A DNA stretch of 64,000 nucleotides from Tetranychus cinnabarinus. Taxonomy: Eukaryota; Arthropoda; Arachnida; Trombidiformes; Tetranychidae. The DNA lies in contig WHVY01000003.1 in assembly GCA_022266195.1 (NCBI GenBank), positions 2,728,001-2,792,000 of the forward strand. Direction: 5' to 3'. Shown one piece after another: positions 27,228-36,459 of the stretch (position 1 is its first letter; the number at the start of each line of letters is the position of its first letter). A program made the translations under genes and the position numbers. The notes under the pieces were generated by a model. It was not told where the DNA came from and made no database searches. It was given only the letters and a program-made list of their open reading frames with translations.

Positions 27228-27392
27228 TTATCGTTGGTGATGATTAGAGCCACTCTTTCCATTTCCTGTGTCTTCACCATTGCCACTCATTTTTGTCATA
27301 ATCGGTAAACTTTGAGTCAACAAGTCTTTACACTCTTGACTCAACTGGACATAACAGTCATCAAAAGATAAGGGTTCAAAACGGAGACACAT
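27228..27392 (-). CDS. Small ORF (54 aa), unknown, possibly a terminal exon
   Basis: Reads from an ATG at 27392 to a TAA at 27228 on the minus strand. It begins MCLRFEPLSFDDCYVQLSQE and ends in a polar Gly/Asn/Ser tail with HHQR. The composition looks protein-like and not random, but I do not recognise a family. A possible donor-like GTAAGT lies upstream near 27450 and a possible acceptor (GTCCAG) inside the ORF, so it may be part of a spliced gene. It lies in the interval between the convergent attractin and UBE2D-like genes. Confidence 0.25.
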   Translation of the reverse strand: MCLRFEPLSFDDCYVQLSQECKDLLTQSLPIMTKMSGNGEDTGNGKSGSNHHQR

Positions 27393-27918
27393 TTTTTGGT
27401 AAAGATACAAGCGATTGAAAAGATAAGACAGTTACATATCAACTTACATTACAAATATTGTTTCAAGTTTAATGGAGTTTAACATCATTAACTTATTATG
27501 AAAATTGTGATTAAGTAATAGCATTGGATTATAAGAATTGACAACTGGTTTTAACACAAACTAATAACAACGTGATGAAATCAAATTGAATTTTTCTCGT
27601 ATTTATTCAAATAGCCTATTCTCCTCCCCAGATTGAGCCAGCAAACTACAAATCAAGATTTACATTTCCCCTCTCATTTTTGGTATCACCAGTTAATTTA
27701 GCTCAAGCAACACCTTTAATAGTGAGTGAATTTTAATCATGGTTAATGATCAACATAATTACCATCATATTACCAACAGCAGGCGTCAACAGTCACTATA
27801 TAAAGGTTAGTAAATCAGTGTGAAATAACAAATACAAGGTAATGATATTCGTTTAAATTATTAATTTTTTATATTATAATTGGCACCTTATCAGTACAAA
27901 AAATAAATGATACAAATT

Positions 27919-28377
27919 TTAAAGTCCATCAGTCATTGCATACCTTTTAGTCCAATCTTTAACTATTCGATTATATTGTTCTCTATCTTTTTTGTATAGA
28001 TTGGCGGCTTCGGTGACCAAAGGATCATCAGGATTGGGATCAGTTAATAGAGATGTGATTGAAAGCATAACTTGGGAAATGGTCAAAGCAGCTGACCAGC
28101 GACCCTTCTTTAAAATATCCAAGCAAATGTTACCCTCTTTACTTATATTGGGATGATATATTTTGGTCTTGAATCGGATCCGAGGAGGGTCAAATGGATA
28201 ATCTTTTGGAAAGTTTATTTGAATGAAAAAGATTCCGCCCTGATAAGGTGAATCTGATGGGCCAGATATCATTCCTTCCCATGAATACAAGTCATCACCA
28301 ATTGGACCAGCTGAACATCCCTCCGGTGGATCTTTCTCAAATTCATCCAACTCCATTTTTATCCTGTGAATTGCCAT
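27919..28377 (-). CDS. UBE2D: UBE2D-like ubiquitin-conjugating enzyme E2 (152 aa)
   Basis: E2 enzyme that accepts ubiquitin from E1 on a catalytic cysteine and passes it on with RING or HECT E3 ligases. The ATG at 28377 gives MAIHRIKMELDEFEKDPP, aligning with the UBE2D start; the open frame runs further upstream but has no ATG there. It has the HPN motif (75-77), catalytic Cys85 in NICLDIL, and DPNPDDPL with YAM near the C-terminus. Compared with canonical UBE2D (147 aa) it has one extra residue before WSAALTI, the usual WSP is WSA, and a short TDGL tail is added. No intron is seen, so it may be a retroposed or lineage-specific paralogue. The catalytic set looks intact. Confidence 0.92.
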   Translation of the reverse strand: MAIHRIKMELDEFEKDPPEGCSAGPIGDDLYSWEGMISGPSDSPYQGGIFFIQINFPKDYPFDPPRIRFKTKIYHPNISKEGNICLDILKKGRWSAALTISQVMLSITSLLTDPNPDDPLVTEAANLYKKDREQYNRIVKDWTKRYAMTDGL

Positions 28378-28836
28378 AACGTCACTCAATGATGGCCATG
28401 ATGTCCGAATCGGTTTCAAATCAACCACCAATTAAATCACCTTAACTCATTTAATTTAAATTTTGTTGTAAGGTTGATTGTGATAGATCAAATAAACAAT
28501 TAGCAACTGCTGATTGTTGGCCATTTGCTACTCTCAAACAATTAGACTTTGATTGTTGCAAGATTGATAGGCCTTAGCCATTGAATAAAAAATAGTTGGA
28601 GAAAGAAAATTTTGACAATTCCATTTTTAGTTAATAATATACATTTTATATTTTTAATTGTTGATGAAATGTAGGTGGTTACAGAAAAGTGATAATTTGA
28701 TTACCAGAAAAGATTGTTGCAATAATTAAATGATAATAATAAATGAATTGATGATGTAAGGTCAAGCAGGTTGATACAATAGTTAAAGTGAAAAAGCAGA
28801 TTCATTGGTATCATGTGTTGATTCAGTTATTGGCGA
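28378..28836. other. Selenoprotein P 3' UTR region; SECIS expected but not found by eye
   Basis: Minus-strand interval between the selenoprotein stop codon and the E2 start codon. A Sec-inserting mRNA needs a SECIS element in its 3' UTR. I looked for an RTGA quartet, helix, AA apical loop and 3' GA pair on the minus strand. Candidates starting at ATGA near 28814 and 28807 do not form a convincing helix with a GA partner. The E2 promoter must also lie here. Confidence 0.35.
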
Positions 28837-31800
28837 TTAACCAATATTTGAAGAAGGTGAATGTGATGAATTGTTATTTAAATATTTTCCAAGAATATGA
28901 TGAAAATCTTTGAGACAACATTTGATTAAGGGAAACATTTTATTACAAATTGATTTAGTATAACCAGTACAACGAAATCCTTTACCAGGTCCCATTAAAC
29001 CTCCAGTAACTTCGTTGAGGCAACATAATCGAGCTCGAAGCAATTTAGAAACGGAAATATCAACGCAAACAGATTTATCGAAACCATTACAGCGTTTACC
29101 ATTCAATAGCCAAACCTCATTGGTAACATTGATTGAAGATGAATTATTGGTGATCATTTGATTGTTGATGTTAATATTGTTGTACATTGAAGGTCGTTTT
29201 CTGAGGGATGATAAATTCGATGTAATTGATTGATTTGATGAAAATTTTGAGTTTGAAGTTTCATTTGCAGTTGAAATGACAACAGGACCTGACTCATTTC
29301 CTGTTCCGCCAACAAAAAACTGCCAAATTTTCCAAACAGAGCGAACTCCAAAGGGTTCAACTGAAACTGCAGAATGTCCTGGTAATGAAGGCGACACTGA
29401 GGATGAATTCAACGATTCATTTGAATCTATTGAAGTTAATACATTAATGGTTACTTTAGGTTTCACTGTTGTTGCCGTCAGTGAGGATGTTGATAATGAT
29501 GGCGTTGCCAGTGAAGATACAACATGAATATTGTCTGTTATTGGTATTGAAGGTAACATTGGAGACTCGCCGGACCCACTGGCACTGCCATCTGATTCGT
29601 CAATCAAATCTTTCTGTTGCCTACTGAAAGGTTTACCCAAATCAATAACCATTTTTTTACCATCACTTGATTCGTATACATTTGAACCGGGCAACAACTG
29701 ATTCTCATATATTTCTTTGGTTATATTTGCATTGAGATAATCAGTGTTTGACTGGTTTGTTTCCCCACTCGAACCAGACTCATTTTTGACAACGATTGAA
29801 CCAATAAATTTGGATTGACTTTTGTGAACCGAGTTGATCAATAGTGAACTAAGGCTTGGGTGGTTGCTGTTGTAGGTTGAAGCTTTGTTTATCAACGGTT
29901 GAGATTTATTTTGACATGTTTTACCGCAAGGATAATCAAAATAACTGGATAATAAGGTTGTATGAACGATTGGTACATCGTGGAGTCCACTTAAGGGATA
30001 AGGCACATAATATGTTAATCGACCGCATCTGTAAACAACAAGAAATACAAATTAGTCTTTTTTAGTCAACTAGAATTTTCATTTTTTTCATAATTTTAAC
30101 CAAACACATTTGTGGAAATTTGTGTCTCTCGAATTCTACGAATCTTTAGCTTGAATCACGAATACTATAGCTCTCAATGTAAGTAAATTGTCCATTTTCT
30201 TGGCATTTGTTTTTCAGTAGAGACAAAATCTATTATTAACGTTATCATGAATATTAACATAAATCGTAATCTCTTCAGGATTCAGACAAAACCAATTGAG
30301 CTATCAAATGGGTAACTATTGGTTATGTTGTAAGTAAAGTATCGTTAATAATTGCATCAATGAAAGTGTACAACTCTTGAAATAATTTCCTGATTAAGAT
30401 AAGTTTTTTACTAATAGCTTTCAATGTTTCAATTAATTCTACACAAATTATTATAATTGTTATTGGATAAGCCTAGGAGTATATCAATTAAATCCTTAAC
30501 CTTGATTGTTGATTGGCATAAAAAACGATTTATTATTGCTTTAAGGATTGAAATTGTAATTTTGCATTGTTATTATTACAGTAAAGGTAGAATCACAATA
30601 GCTGTTTCTATTTTTTACTAAATTTGTGGTAATTTTGATCAGAAATTTTCTTCCTTTTATAGATGGAAAATGAAAGTTGACTAGCTAAGATAGCATTGAT
30701 TCCGCACTTTTTTCAACATATTGTCCACCACCCAAATCTAACATCTCCACCCTCATATCTATCAGCGTTGAACATTCTGGTGGAATGCCTGGTGAAAAAT
30801 CTTATGAAAAAACTGATTGAAAATGTGGCGAACAGTTCGTTGGACAATTTGGTTGAGAAAAGTCTCTCAGAAAAGTGGTGTTGAATGATTTGATAAATGG
30901 TGAATGTGTTAGATTTGGTGGACAATATGGGGGACGTTGAAAAAGCGATTAAAAAAGAGTTTGAAAAGGCGATGGAAAAATGTGGTAGATAAAGGGGTGG
31001 ATGTGGTGGAAAGCCGGTCCCACCCTGACAAGTAAACAAATCAGTGCAACATAGAAGGTTAAAAGTAAAAATAGTTAACCAGAATGGGAAAATAACTTTT
31101 AACAGTTTATGGTTGTTGATGATGAAAATGTAACGACTGGCAAGATAGACTTCAGTCATTTAGTTAATAATTAATGTTTGAGTGAACTTTAAATTTACCA
31201 ATAATTACTATAAATAGTAACTTCAGTGACTCTATTTGATTCCTTGTTTTTAACCTCAGATCATCAGGCAAAGAAGCGTTTCATTCACCCAAAAATGTAA
31301 GATATTTCGTCTCTAGATAAAACAAGCACAATTTACAGGTTCAATTTGGTTTCTTGAGATATTTAGATTTCATTTTAGTGCGTATTCGGTGTAAATCACA
31401 AAAAAGGTGTATTTTTGTATATAAATTGATGATTTGATTCATGGATAATCTTCGCTGGTTTATCAAAAGCTGAAATTTTCAATGGGTTCAGTGTGATTAG
31501 TTTGTTAAATTTGTCTGGTGTTTCAGTACTGAACGGTTATACTCAATAAGGCAAGACAGAAAAAATACACAAATCGATTTGATTGGCAACAAAATGATGT
31601 GAGAGCCAAATTATGATTAGATTATGTTAATTTTGTCGTTAGACTGAGTTAATACAAAGGTTTTTACTTACCGATCATAAACAAACATATCATCTTTACC
31701 ACCCTCCAATTTACGCCAAATGGGTTCGTCACTGGTTTCTTGATAAACCTTGATACCAGAATCTTTGACAAGCTCTAACAAGGAGTTGAAATCATTGGCA

Positions 31801-32144
31801 GTCTGTTGACTGTTGATAATAATGAAACGGATATCGGTTAGACCAGTGCTTTGTAAAAATTTTAACATTGATTTTAATCGGAGTATCTGTTGTTGAGCTA
31901 ATTGTCAGCTGTATTTCATGAGCGCAATCAGAGTAACATCACCAACAGACTCTTCCATTGGGCTTATGATACCAGAAGATGAAGCCAGTCCGGTTGGTGT
32001 AACATTCCAGGCTGGAGGTTCAGAGCAAGGCTCGGGCTTACAACTGACTGGCGGTTGAAACAATAAAAGGCCAAGAAAAAATAAAGTAAAGATAATTTTG
32101 GATGGCGATAAAATGAGTAAAAACATACGGAGAAACATGTGCAT
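28837..32144 (-). CDS. SELENOP: Selenoprotein P-like protein with one in-frame TGA (Sec)
   Basis: Secreted thioredoxin-fold selenoprotein homologue. Two exons: 32144-31672 and 30028-28837 (554 codons including Sec). The ATG at 32144 precedes a hydrophobic signal segment; 32138 or 32126 could also be the start. TGA at 31907-31905 (codon 80) sits exactly where SelP has Sec40, in VTLIALMKYS-U-QLAQ. The same frame continues with the family's conserved sequence RFIIINSQQ and then KDDMFVYDRCGRL across the intron. The usual UxxC Cys is Ala here. The CGKTC motif follows. Residues 200-450 are Ser/Thr/Asn-rich. The C-terminus has two copies of a C-G-(F/Y)-x-K-S-x-C...CCL module, and no further TGA. The 1643-bp intron is the longest confirmed in the window. 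Confidence 0.88.
30690..31030. other. Purine-skewed low-complexity patch in the selenoprotein intron
   Basis: The plus strand is rich in G and A here, with repeated GAAAA and GGTGGA words. Both strands stay open for unusual lengths: plus strand 30696-30884, and minus strand 30713-31159 (148 codons). The translations are low in complexity and match nothing I know. It is more likely a compositional insert than a gene. Confidence 0.3.
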
Positions 32145-32894
32145 TGAGAAAGTGTTAACAAAAATAAGATATGAAGAGGAGAGATTTAGAAAGATAACGT
32201 TCAGAGCGATCAAAGATGATAAGTTGTGGGTAAGAGTTGAAACAATTGAAATATAATTTTAACTGTTATTGAAAATTAACGCAAAGTTGGTTATAATTTT
32301 TTAGGGGTTTTTATCCTCTAAGATTTACCAATAAACTTGCCATAAACACACTTAAAGACAGCGAGGTAAGTCAGTAACTAAACATGTTGATACATCGAGC
32401 TGAAAATCTTGAGCATCTTGACAACATTCTTGAAATTTTCTCTCGTCTCCTCCTCCACTTCACCATTTTTAACATCTCACCGTCTTCATCTTCATCATGC
32501 TATCATCTTTTAACTTAATTTATTTTTCCTTTAACCATTAGTCAAGTTTGACAGGTGAACGCTATCATTATCTAAACATTTTTGTTTTGCTTAATTTTTT
32601 GATAATGGCGAGTCACGAGAATCACCTTGATTGCCAATGTATTATCAAATAATTAATTGCGATGGAAAGCTTTGGGTAACAATACAGTATTACCCGTTGG
32701 TTATGACGCTATTAACATTATTGATAAACCATTAGAAAATACATTTTTGTTTATCTTACTTTTTAATCACATGGTTGGAATTGATTTCAAATAATATTCC
32801 GTCCCAATTGGAATTGAATATTTAAGCAATATTCATTTTCTTACACAGTTATATCAAAGATAAATTGAGATTTGAACATATTAGTTATGTTTAT

Positions 32895-33990
32895 GGGTTA
32901 GTTTATTGTCTATTGTTGTCTGTTTATCAAATTGGTAGATTACTGATTGTTTAGATCCATTTTCGTAATCAACTGAAATTTAGAGGGGAAATAATGTATT
33001 TCAGAATGGGATAGTTCACAATTAAGTCTGATTAAAATGAACAAAGTTCAATTTGAGCAAATGTTGCTCTAACAGTAAAATTAGCAGTGAAAATGTGACT
33101 TTACTTTTCGGTTGAAACACGAATTAATCAGAATTCATTAGATAGTCATTCAAGATAAACAATATTCCACCTCAAAAAGATGTAGAAAAACGTAATTCAT
33201 GGAAAGTATCAATTGTATCAATACCAGCTTACTTTGCATGTAAATTAACTGGATACTAATTAGGAATTACAGATTGTTAATTAGCAAAACAAAAGCAAAA
33301 ACAATTTTATAAATTGCATGAAATGTGTTTTATTGGTTATGAGACAAAAATCAGTCCATCACTAGAATCTGTATTTCTTGATCTCCATTCATCAATATCG
33401 AAAAATATCTTGAAAATCGCCAACAGTGTTCCAATTATTGAGCTAATTAAGATGAAAATTATCAAGTTGATTAGCAGTGGCTGGAGGAAAATATTTAAAG
33501 ACAAAAAGTTTGTTATATAATTGAGGTAACCAAGGAATGAAAGGTAATAGACAAAGAGTACGATCAATGGAATAACAATTAGATCATATTTAGCTCTCTC
33601 ATCTTGTCGTATCCAATCTCGACAAGAGGGACGCATCTTAATGATAATTTATTATCTATTGTTGTCTGTTTATCAAATGGGTTGATTACTGATTGTTTAG
33701 ATCATGTAGTCTGGTGAAATTAAGGGGAAGTTGATCTCAGATATTATAATGTAATATGGGATGTTTCAAATAAAAGTTGATTAAAATGAGCAAAGTTCAA
33801 TTTTCACTTGAGTATATTTTTTTCTTTGAATTGAGTTTTACAATAAAATTGAGGGTAAAAATGTGACTTTACAATTTGAGTTTAAAAACACAGATCATTC
33901 AGAATCTCATTAGACAGTCAAGCAGTATAACAGTAAAAATAAACAATATTCCACCTCAAAAAAAGATGTAGAAAAACGTAATTCATTTAA
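32895..33990. repeat. Direct duplication of about 300 bp (32895-33195 and 33640-33990)
   Basis: The two blocks share TTGTCTGTTTATCAAAT (near 32918 and 33664), GATTACTGATTGTTTAGAT, AGCAAAGTTCAATTT-like sequence, and AACAATATTCCACCTCAAAAA (near 33160 and 33943), in the same order. The offset is about 745 bp, changing by small indels. The second block lies directly upstream of the small membrane ORF at 33337-33636, and the first lies upstream of the selenoprotein gene. Confidence 0.8.
33337..33636 (-). CDS. Hypothetical small membrane protein (99 aa, two hydrophobic helices)
   Basis: ATG at 33636 gives MRPSCRDWIRQDERAKYDL followed by two hydrophobic segments, about residues 20-52 and 54-78, then a polar tail with DEWRSRN. 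No family is recognised. The charged N-terminus with Arg/Lys and the hairpin of two helices suggest a real membrane protein rather than random AT-rich sequence, which also favours Phe/Ile/Leu. It lies between the two copies of a duplicated non-coding block. No intron is seen. Low to moderate confidence. Confidence 0.4.
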   Translation of the reverse strand: MRPSCRDWIRQDERAKYDLIVIPLIVLFVYYLSFLGYLNYITNFLSLNIFLQPLLINLIIFILISSIIGTLLAIFKIFFDIDEWRSRNTDSSDGLIFVS

Positions 33991-34385
33991 TGATGAGCAG
34001 TTTTTCGATGAAATAATTTCTTTTTAATCTGGAATGTCAATACCAAAGTTTCCTTGTTTTTTTGTTAGATTTGATTTTTGTATGACTAGTTTGATCGATT
34101 ATGTTGGTTTCTCGGATCTCCAAAAGGTTACAATTGACATAAAACATTCACGTCTGAATGGCAAGAAATTCAATATTGAGTATTGGCAGATAATGAGGAG
34201 AGAAGCAGAAGCTGTCACAGGAAAATCATATTGAGTATCAGCGTTGTAAATGAAAGTTCCAAAACTTTTTCTTTTTGACTAAAATGGGCAAAATTTTCAC
34301 AATACCTAACAAAATTGTGAATGTATAAATTAAAGTAACATCAAGTCGGAGAAGTGATACCAAAGGATATTGTAGGATAATAATT

Positions 34386-35777
34386 TTAAATCTTTGGCTC
34401 TTTGGGTGAAAAAATTCTTTGAATTTCTTGGAGAGATTTGCCTTTTGTTTCTGGAAGAATCCAAGCTACTATGAGAGCACATATTATACAAATTGTACCA
34501 AAAGTACCAAAAGTTCCAGCTTTACCAACCAAATCTTGATAAGAAGCGAATTCTTTGGAAACAATGAAACAACCTAACCAATTGAATGCAGTAGCTATTC
34601 CGGATGCGACACCTTTAACTTGAGCAGGAAGTAATTCACTCATAAGTAGCCATGGAAGAGGTCCAAAACCCAGAGAGAAGGCCGAAGTATAGATAGCGAG
34701 AGAGGTAAGAGGAAGCCAACCATACGAATCACTGAAGGATTTACCATGAACGTCTGATAAATGGTAATAAAGAGTTAAAACAAGTAAAGCTAAACCCATG
34801 AAAATTCCGGAAGCAATAAGGAGAAAACGACGGCCCAAGCGATCAGTCAAAATACAAGCAATAAACGTAGCAATCACTTGAATTACACCAATGATAATGG
34901 TCGCCAAATTATCATTGATAGTAGATCCTGATGAATGGAAGATATCAACGGTATAAAAAAGAACGGCATTTATCCCTGAGAATTGTTGTCCAAACATAAT
35001 GAATAGAACAAGGAGAAAGGGTTTATAAATTGATGGACTGCGAAAACTGGAAAATGAGTCTAAACAGTTATCGGATTGATTTTCTTTAACGATGATAGGC
35101 GCTGATTCTGGAGGAGTTTGTCGGAAAAATACATAAGCAATCATAGCAGCTTCATGGCGGCCTTTCAGTGATAACCATGTTGGTGTTTCATGGAGAGCAC
35201 CAACAACACACAGCATCCCTAAAGGGTAAATAGTGGCGTAAACTGCGTGCCATGGCCAACTCAGATAGTTACCAGCTACATAACTAGCTACTAAACCAAC
35301 ACCAACAAAAAGTTGAAAACCAGAACCGATTAAACCACGACGGTTTGTGGGAACAGTTTCACTGATGAAAATTGAACAAGCTAATGTACAGCCACCACAA
35401 CTGAAACCAGTCAGAGCTCTACCAATGAGTAAAACTTGAACTTTTGTTGCATAAGCAATACAAAGCCAACCAGCGACAAATGGGACAGAGAGTAGCATCA
35501 GAGTTAATCGTCGTCCAATCTTTTCGATACTTTGACCAGCAATAATACCACCGAAAAGAGCGGCCAAAGCAAGGATACTCGCAAACCATGACTGAAGAGA
35601 CTTTGATGTGAGAATCAGTTGGCTTGATTGTAATTTCATACCAGGTAAAGCTGTTGATGAGTAACCAAGTGCTGTTCCGATCGATAGTGAGCCCAGGTAG
35701 GCTCCAACAGCAGCCCAATAATAGCGAGGAAACTTTGGTCCATCGTATTGTATCAATGATGTTGTATCGACTTCCAT
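34386..35777 (-). CDS. MFS sugar transporter (facilitated trehalose transporter-like), 463 aa
   Basis: Twelve-helix sugar porter of the GLUT/Tret1 class, expected at the plasma membrane. The ATG at 35777 gives MEVDTTSLIQYDGPKFPRYY. Family motifs are present: GRRLTLM after TM2 (about residue 87), DRLGRRFLL (about 310), the TM7 QQFSGINAV signature (about 265) and C-terminal PETKGKSLQEIQ (about 440). The length is typical. No intron is seen. Tret1-like carriers are numerous in arthropods, and the true substrate (trehalose, glucose or another sugar) cannot be read from sequence alone. Confidence 0.93.
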   Translation of the reverse strand: MEVDTTSLIQYDGPKFPRYYWAAVGAYLGSLSIGTALGYSSTALPGMKLQSSQLILTSKSLQSWFASILALAALFGGIIAGQSIEKIGRRLTLMLLSVPFVAGWLCIAYATKVQVLLIGRALTGFSCGGCTLACSIFISETVPTNRRGLIGSGFQLFVGVGLVASYVAGNYLSWPWHAVYATIYPLGMLCVVGALHETPTWLSLKGRHEAAMIAYVFFRQTPPESAPIIVKENQSDNCLDSFSSFRSPSIYKPFLLVLFIMFGQQFSGINAVLFYTVDIFHSSGSTINDNLATIIIGVIQVIATFIACILTDRLGRRFLLIASGIFMGLALLVLTLYYHLSDVHGKSFSDSYGWLPLTSLAIYTSAFSLGFGPLPWLLMSELLPAQVKGVASGIATAFNWLGCFIVSKEFASYQDLVGKAGTFGTFGTICIICALIVAWILPETKGKSLQEIQRIFSPKEPKI

Positions 35778-36459
35778 CACAAGGGTATAACAATTATAAT
35801 ATAAAATTAATGTAACGATGTCAAAAAAGGATCGTTAATAAACATGCAAATAGTTGAACTGATCAAAACTTAGATAAAAACGTGGGAAATACAAATAATC
35901 AATTTTTCAAATCAGTGATTGATGCACAATTAGAGTTGGATGTGCCAAAAACTAACAGAGATCAGAAAGGAGTATTAAGAGCTAATTGAATAACCAGTAC
36001 TCTTTAGTATAAATTAATCCATATGTTTATTTTCCACTTCTTTGGAACTTTTCCTCTTTCCATTCACAAAATACAGTAGTAATCTCGCAATTGACTTAAG
36101 ATTCTATCAAGTAAAACTTTAATCTTTACCACAGAGATACAACAAAACAGACATATGTTTACAAGTGAGAGCTGTACAGGTAAATTACCTATGTCACGAT
36201 TTGTTATTGTTATTGTTCCTCTTACTGAAGCTGTTCCTCTATCGGATACAATGTGAAACAAAAAAGTGCCAAACTCGAATTGAGCCTTTCAGTTTTTCAA
36301 AAATGTATTAACAATAAGCGTTTAAAAAATCTTTCATTCATGAATAACCTAAAATTGAAGAAGCACTAATCCACTTTGATAGTACAAGTACTTCATTGAC
36401 AAGATTTTCTAGCACTTATCATTGATTGAATTGATTATAACATTGGAGTTTAAGACACT
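35778..36459. other. Intergenic interval upstream of the sugar transporter
   Basis: AT-rich spacer. A minus-strand open stretch at 36064-36261 looks random. No repeat or RNA gene is recognised, and the transporter promoter must lie at the left side. Confidence 0.4.

Noticed and set aside
28780..28820. Possible SECIS starting at ATGA near 28814
   Set aside because: GATAC/GTATC can pair, but the 3' GA of the kink-turn and an AA apical loop in the right place are missing.
30713..31159. 148-codon minus-strand ORF in the selenoprotein intron
   Set aside because: Low-complexity, Phe/Ser/Thr-rich translation with no family; explained by the purine-skewed plus strand.
34034..34234. 66-codon plus-strand ORF before the sugar transporter
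   Set aside because: The composition is fairly protein-like, but there is no family, splice or context support, so it is not called.
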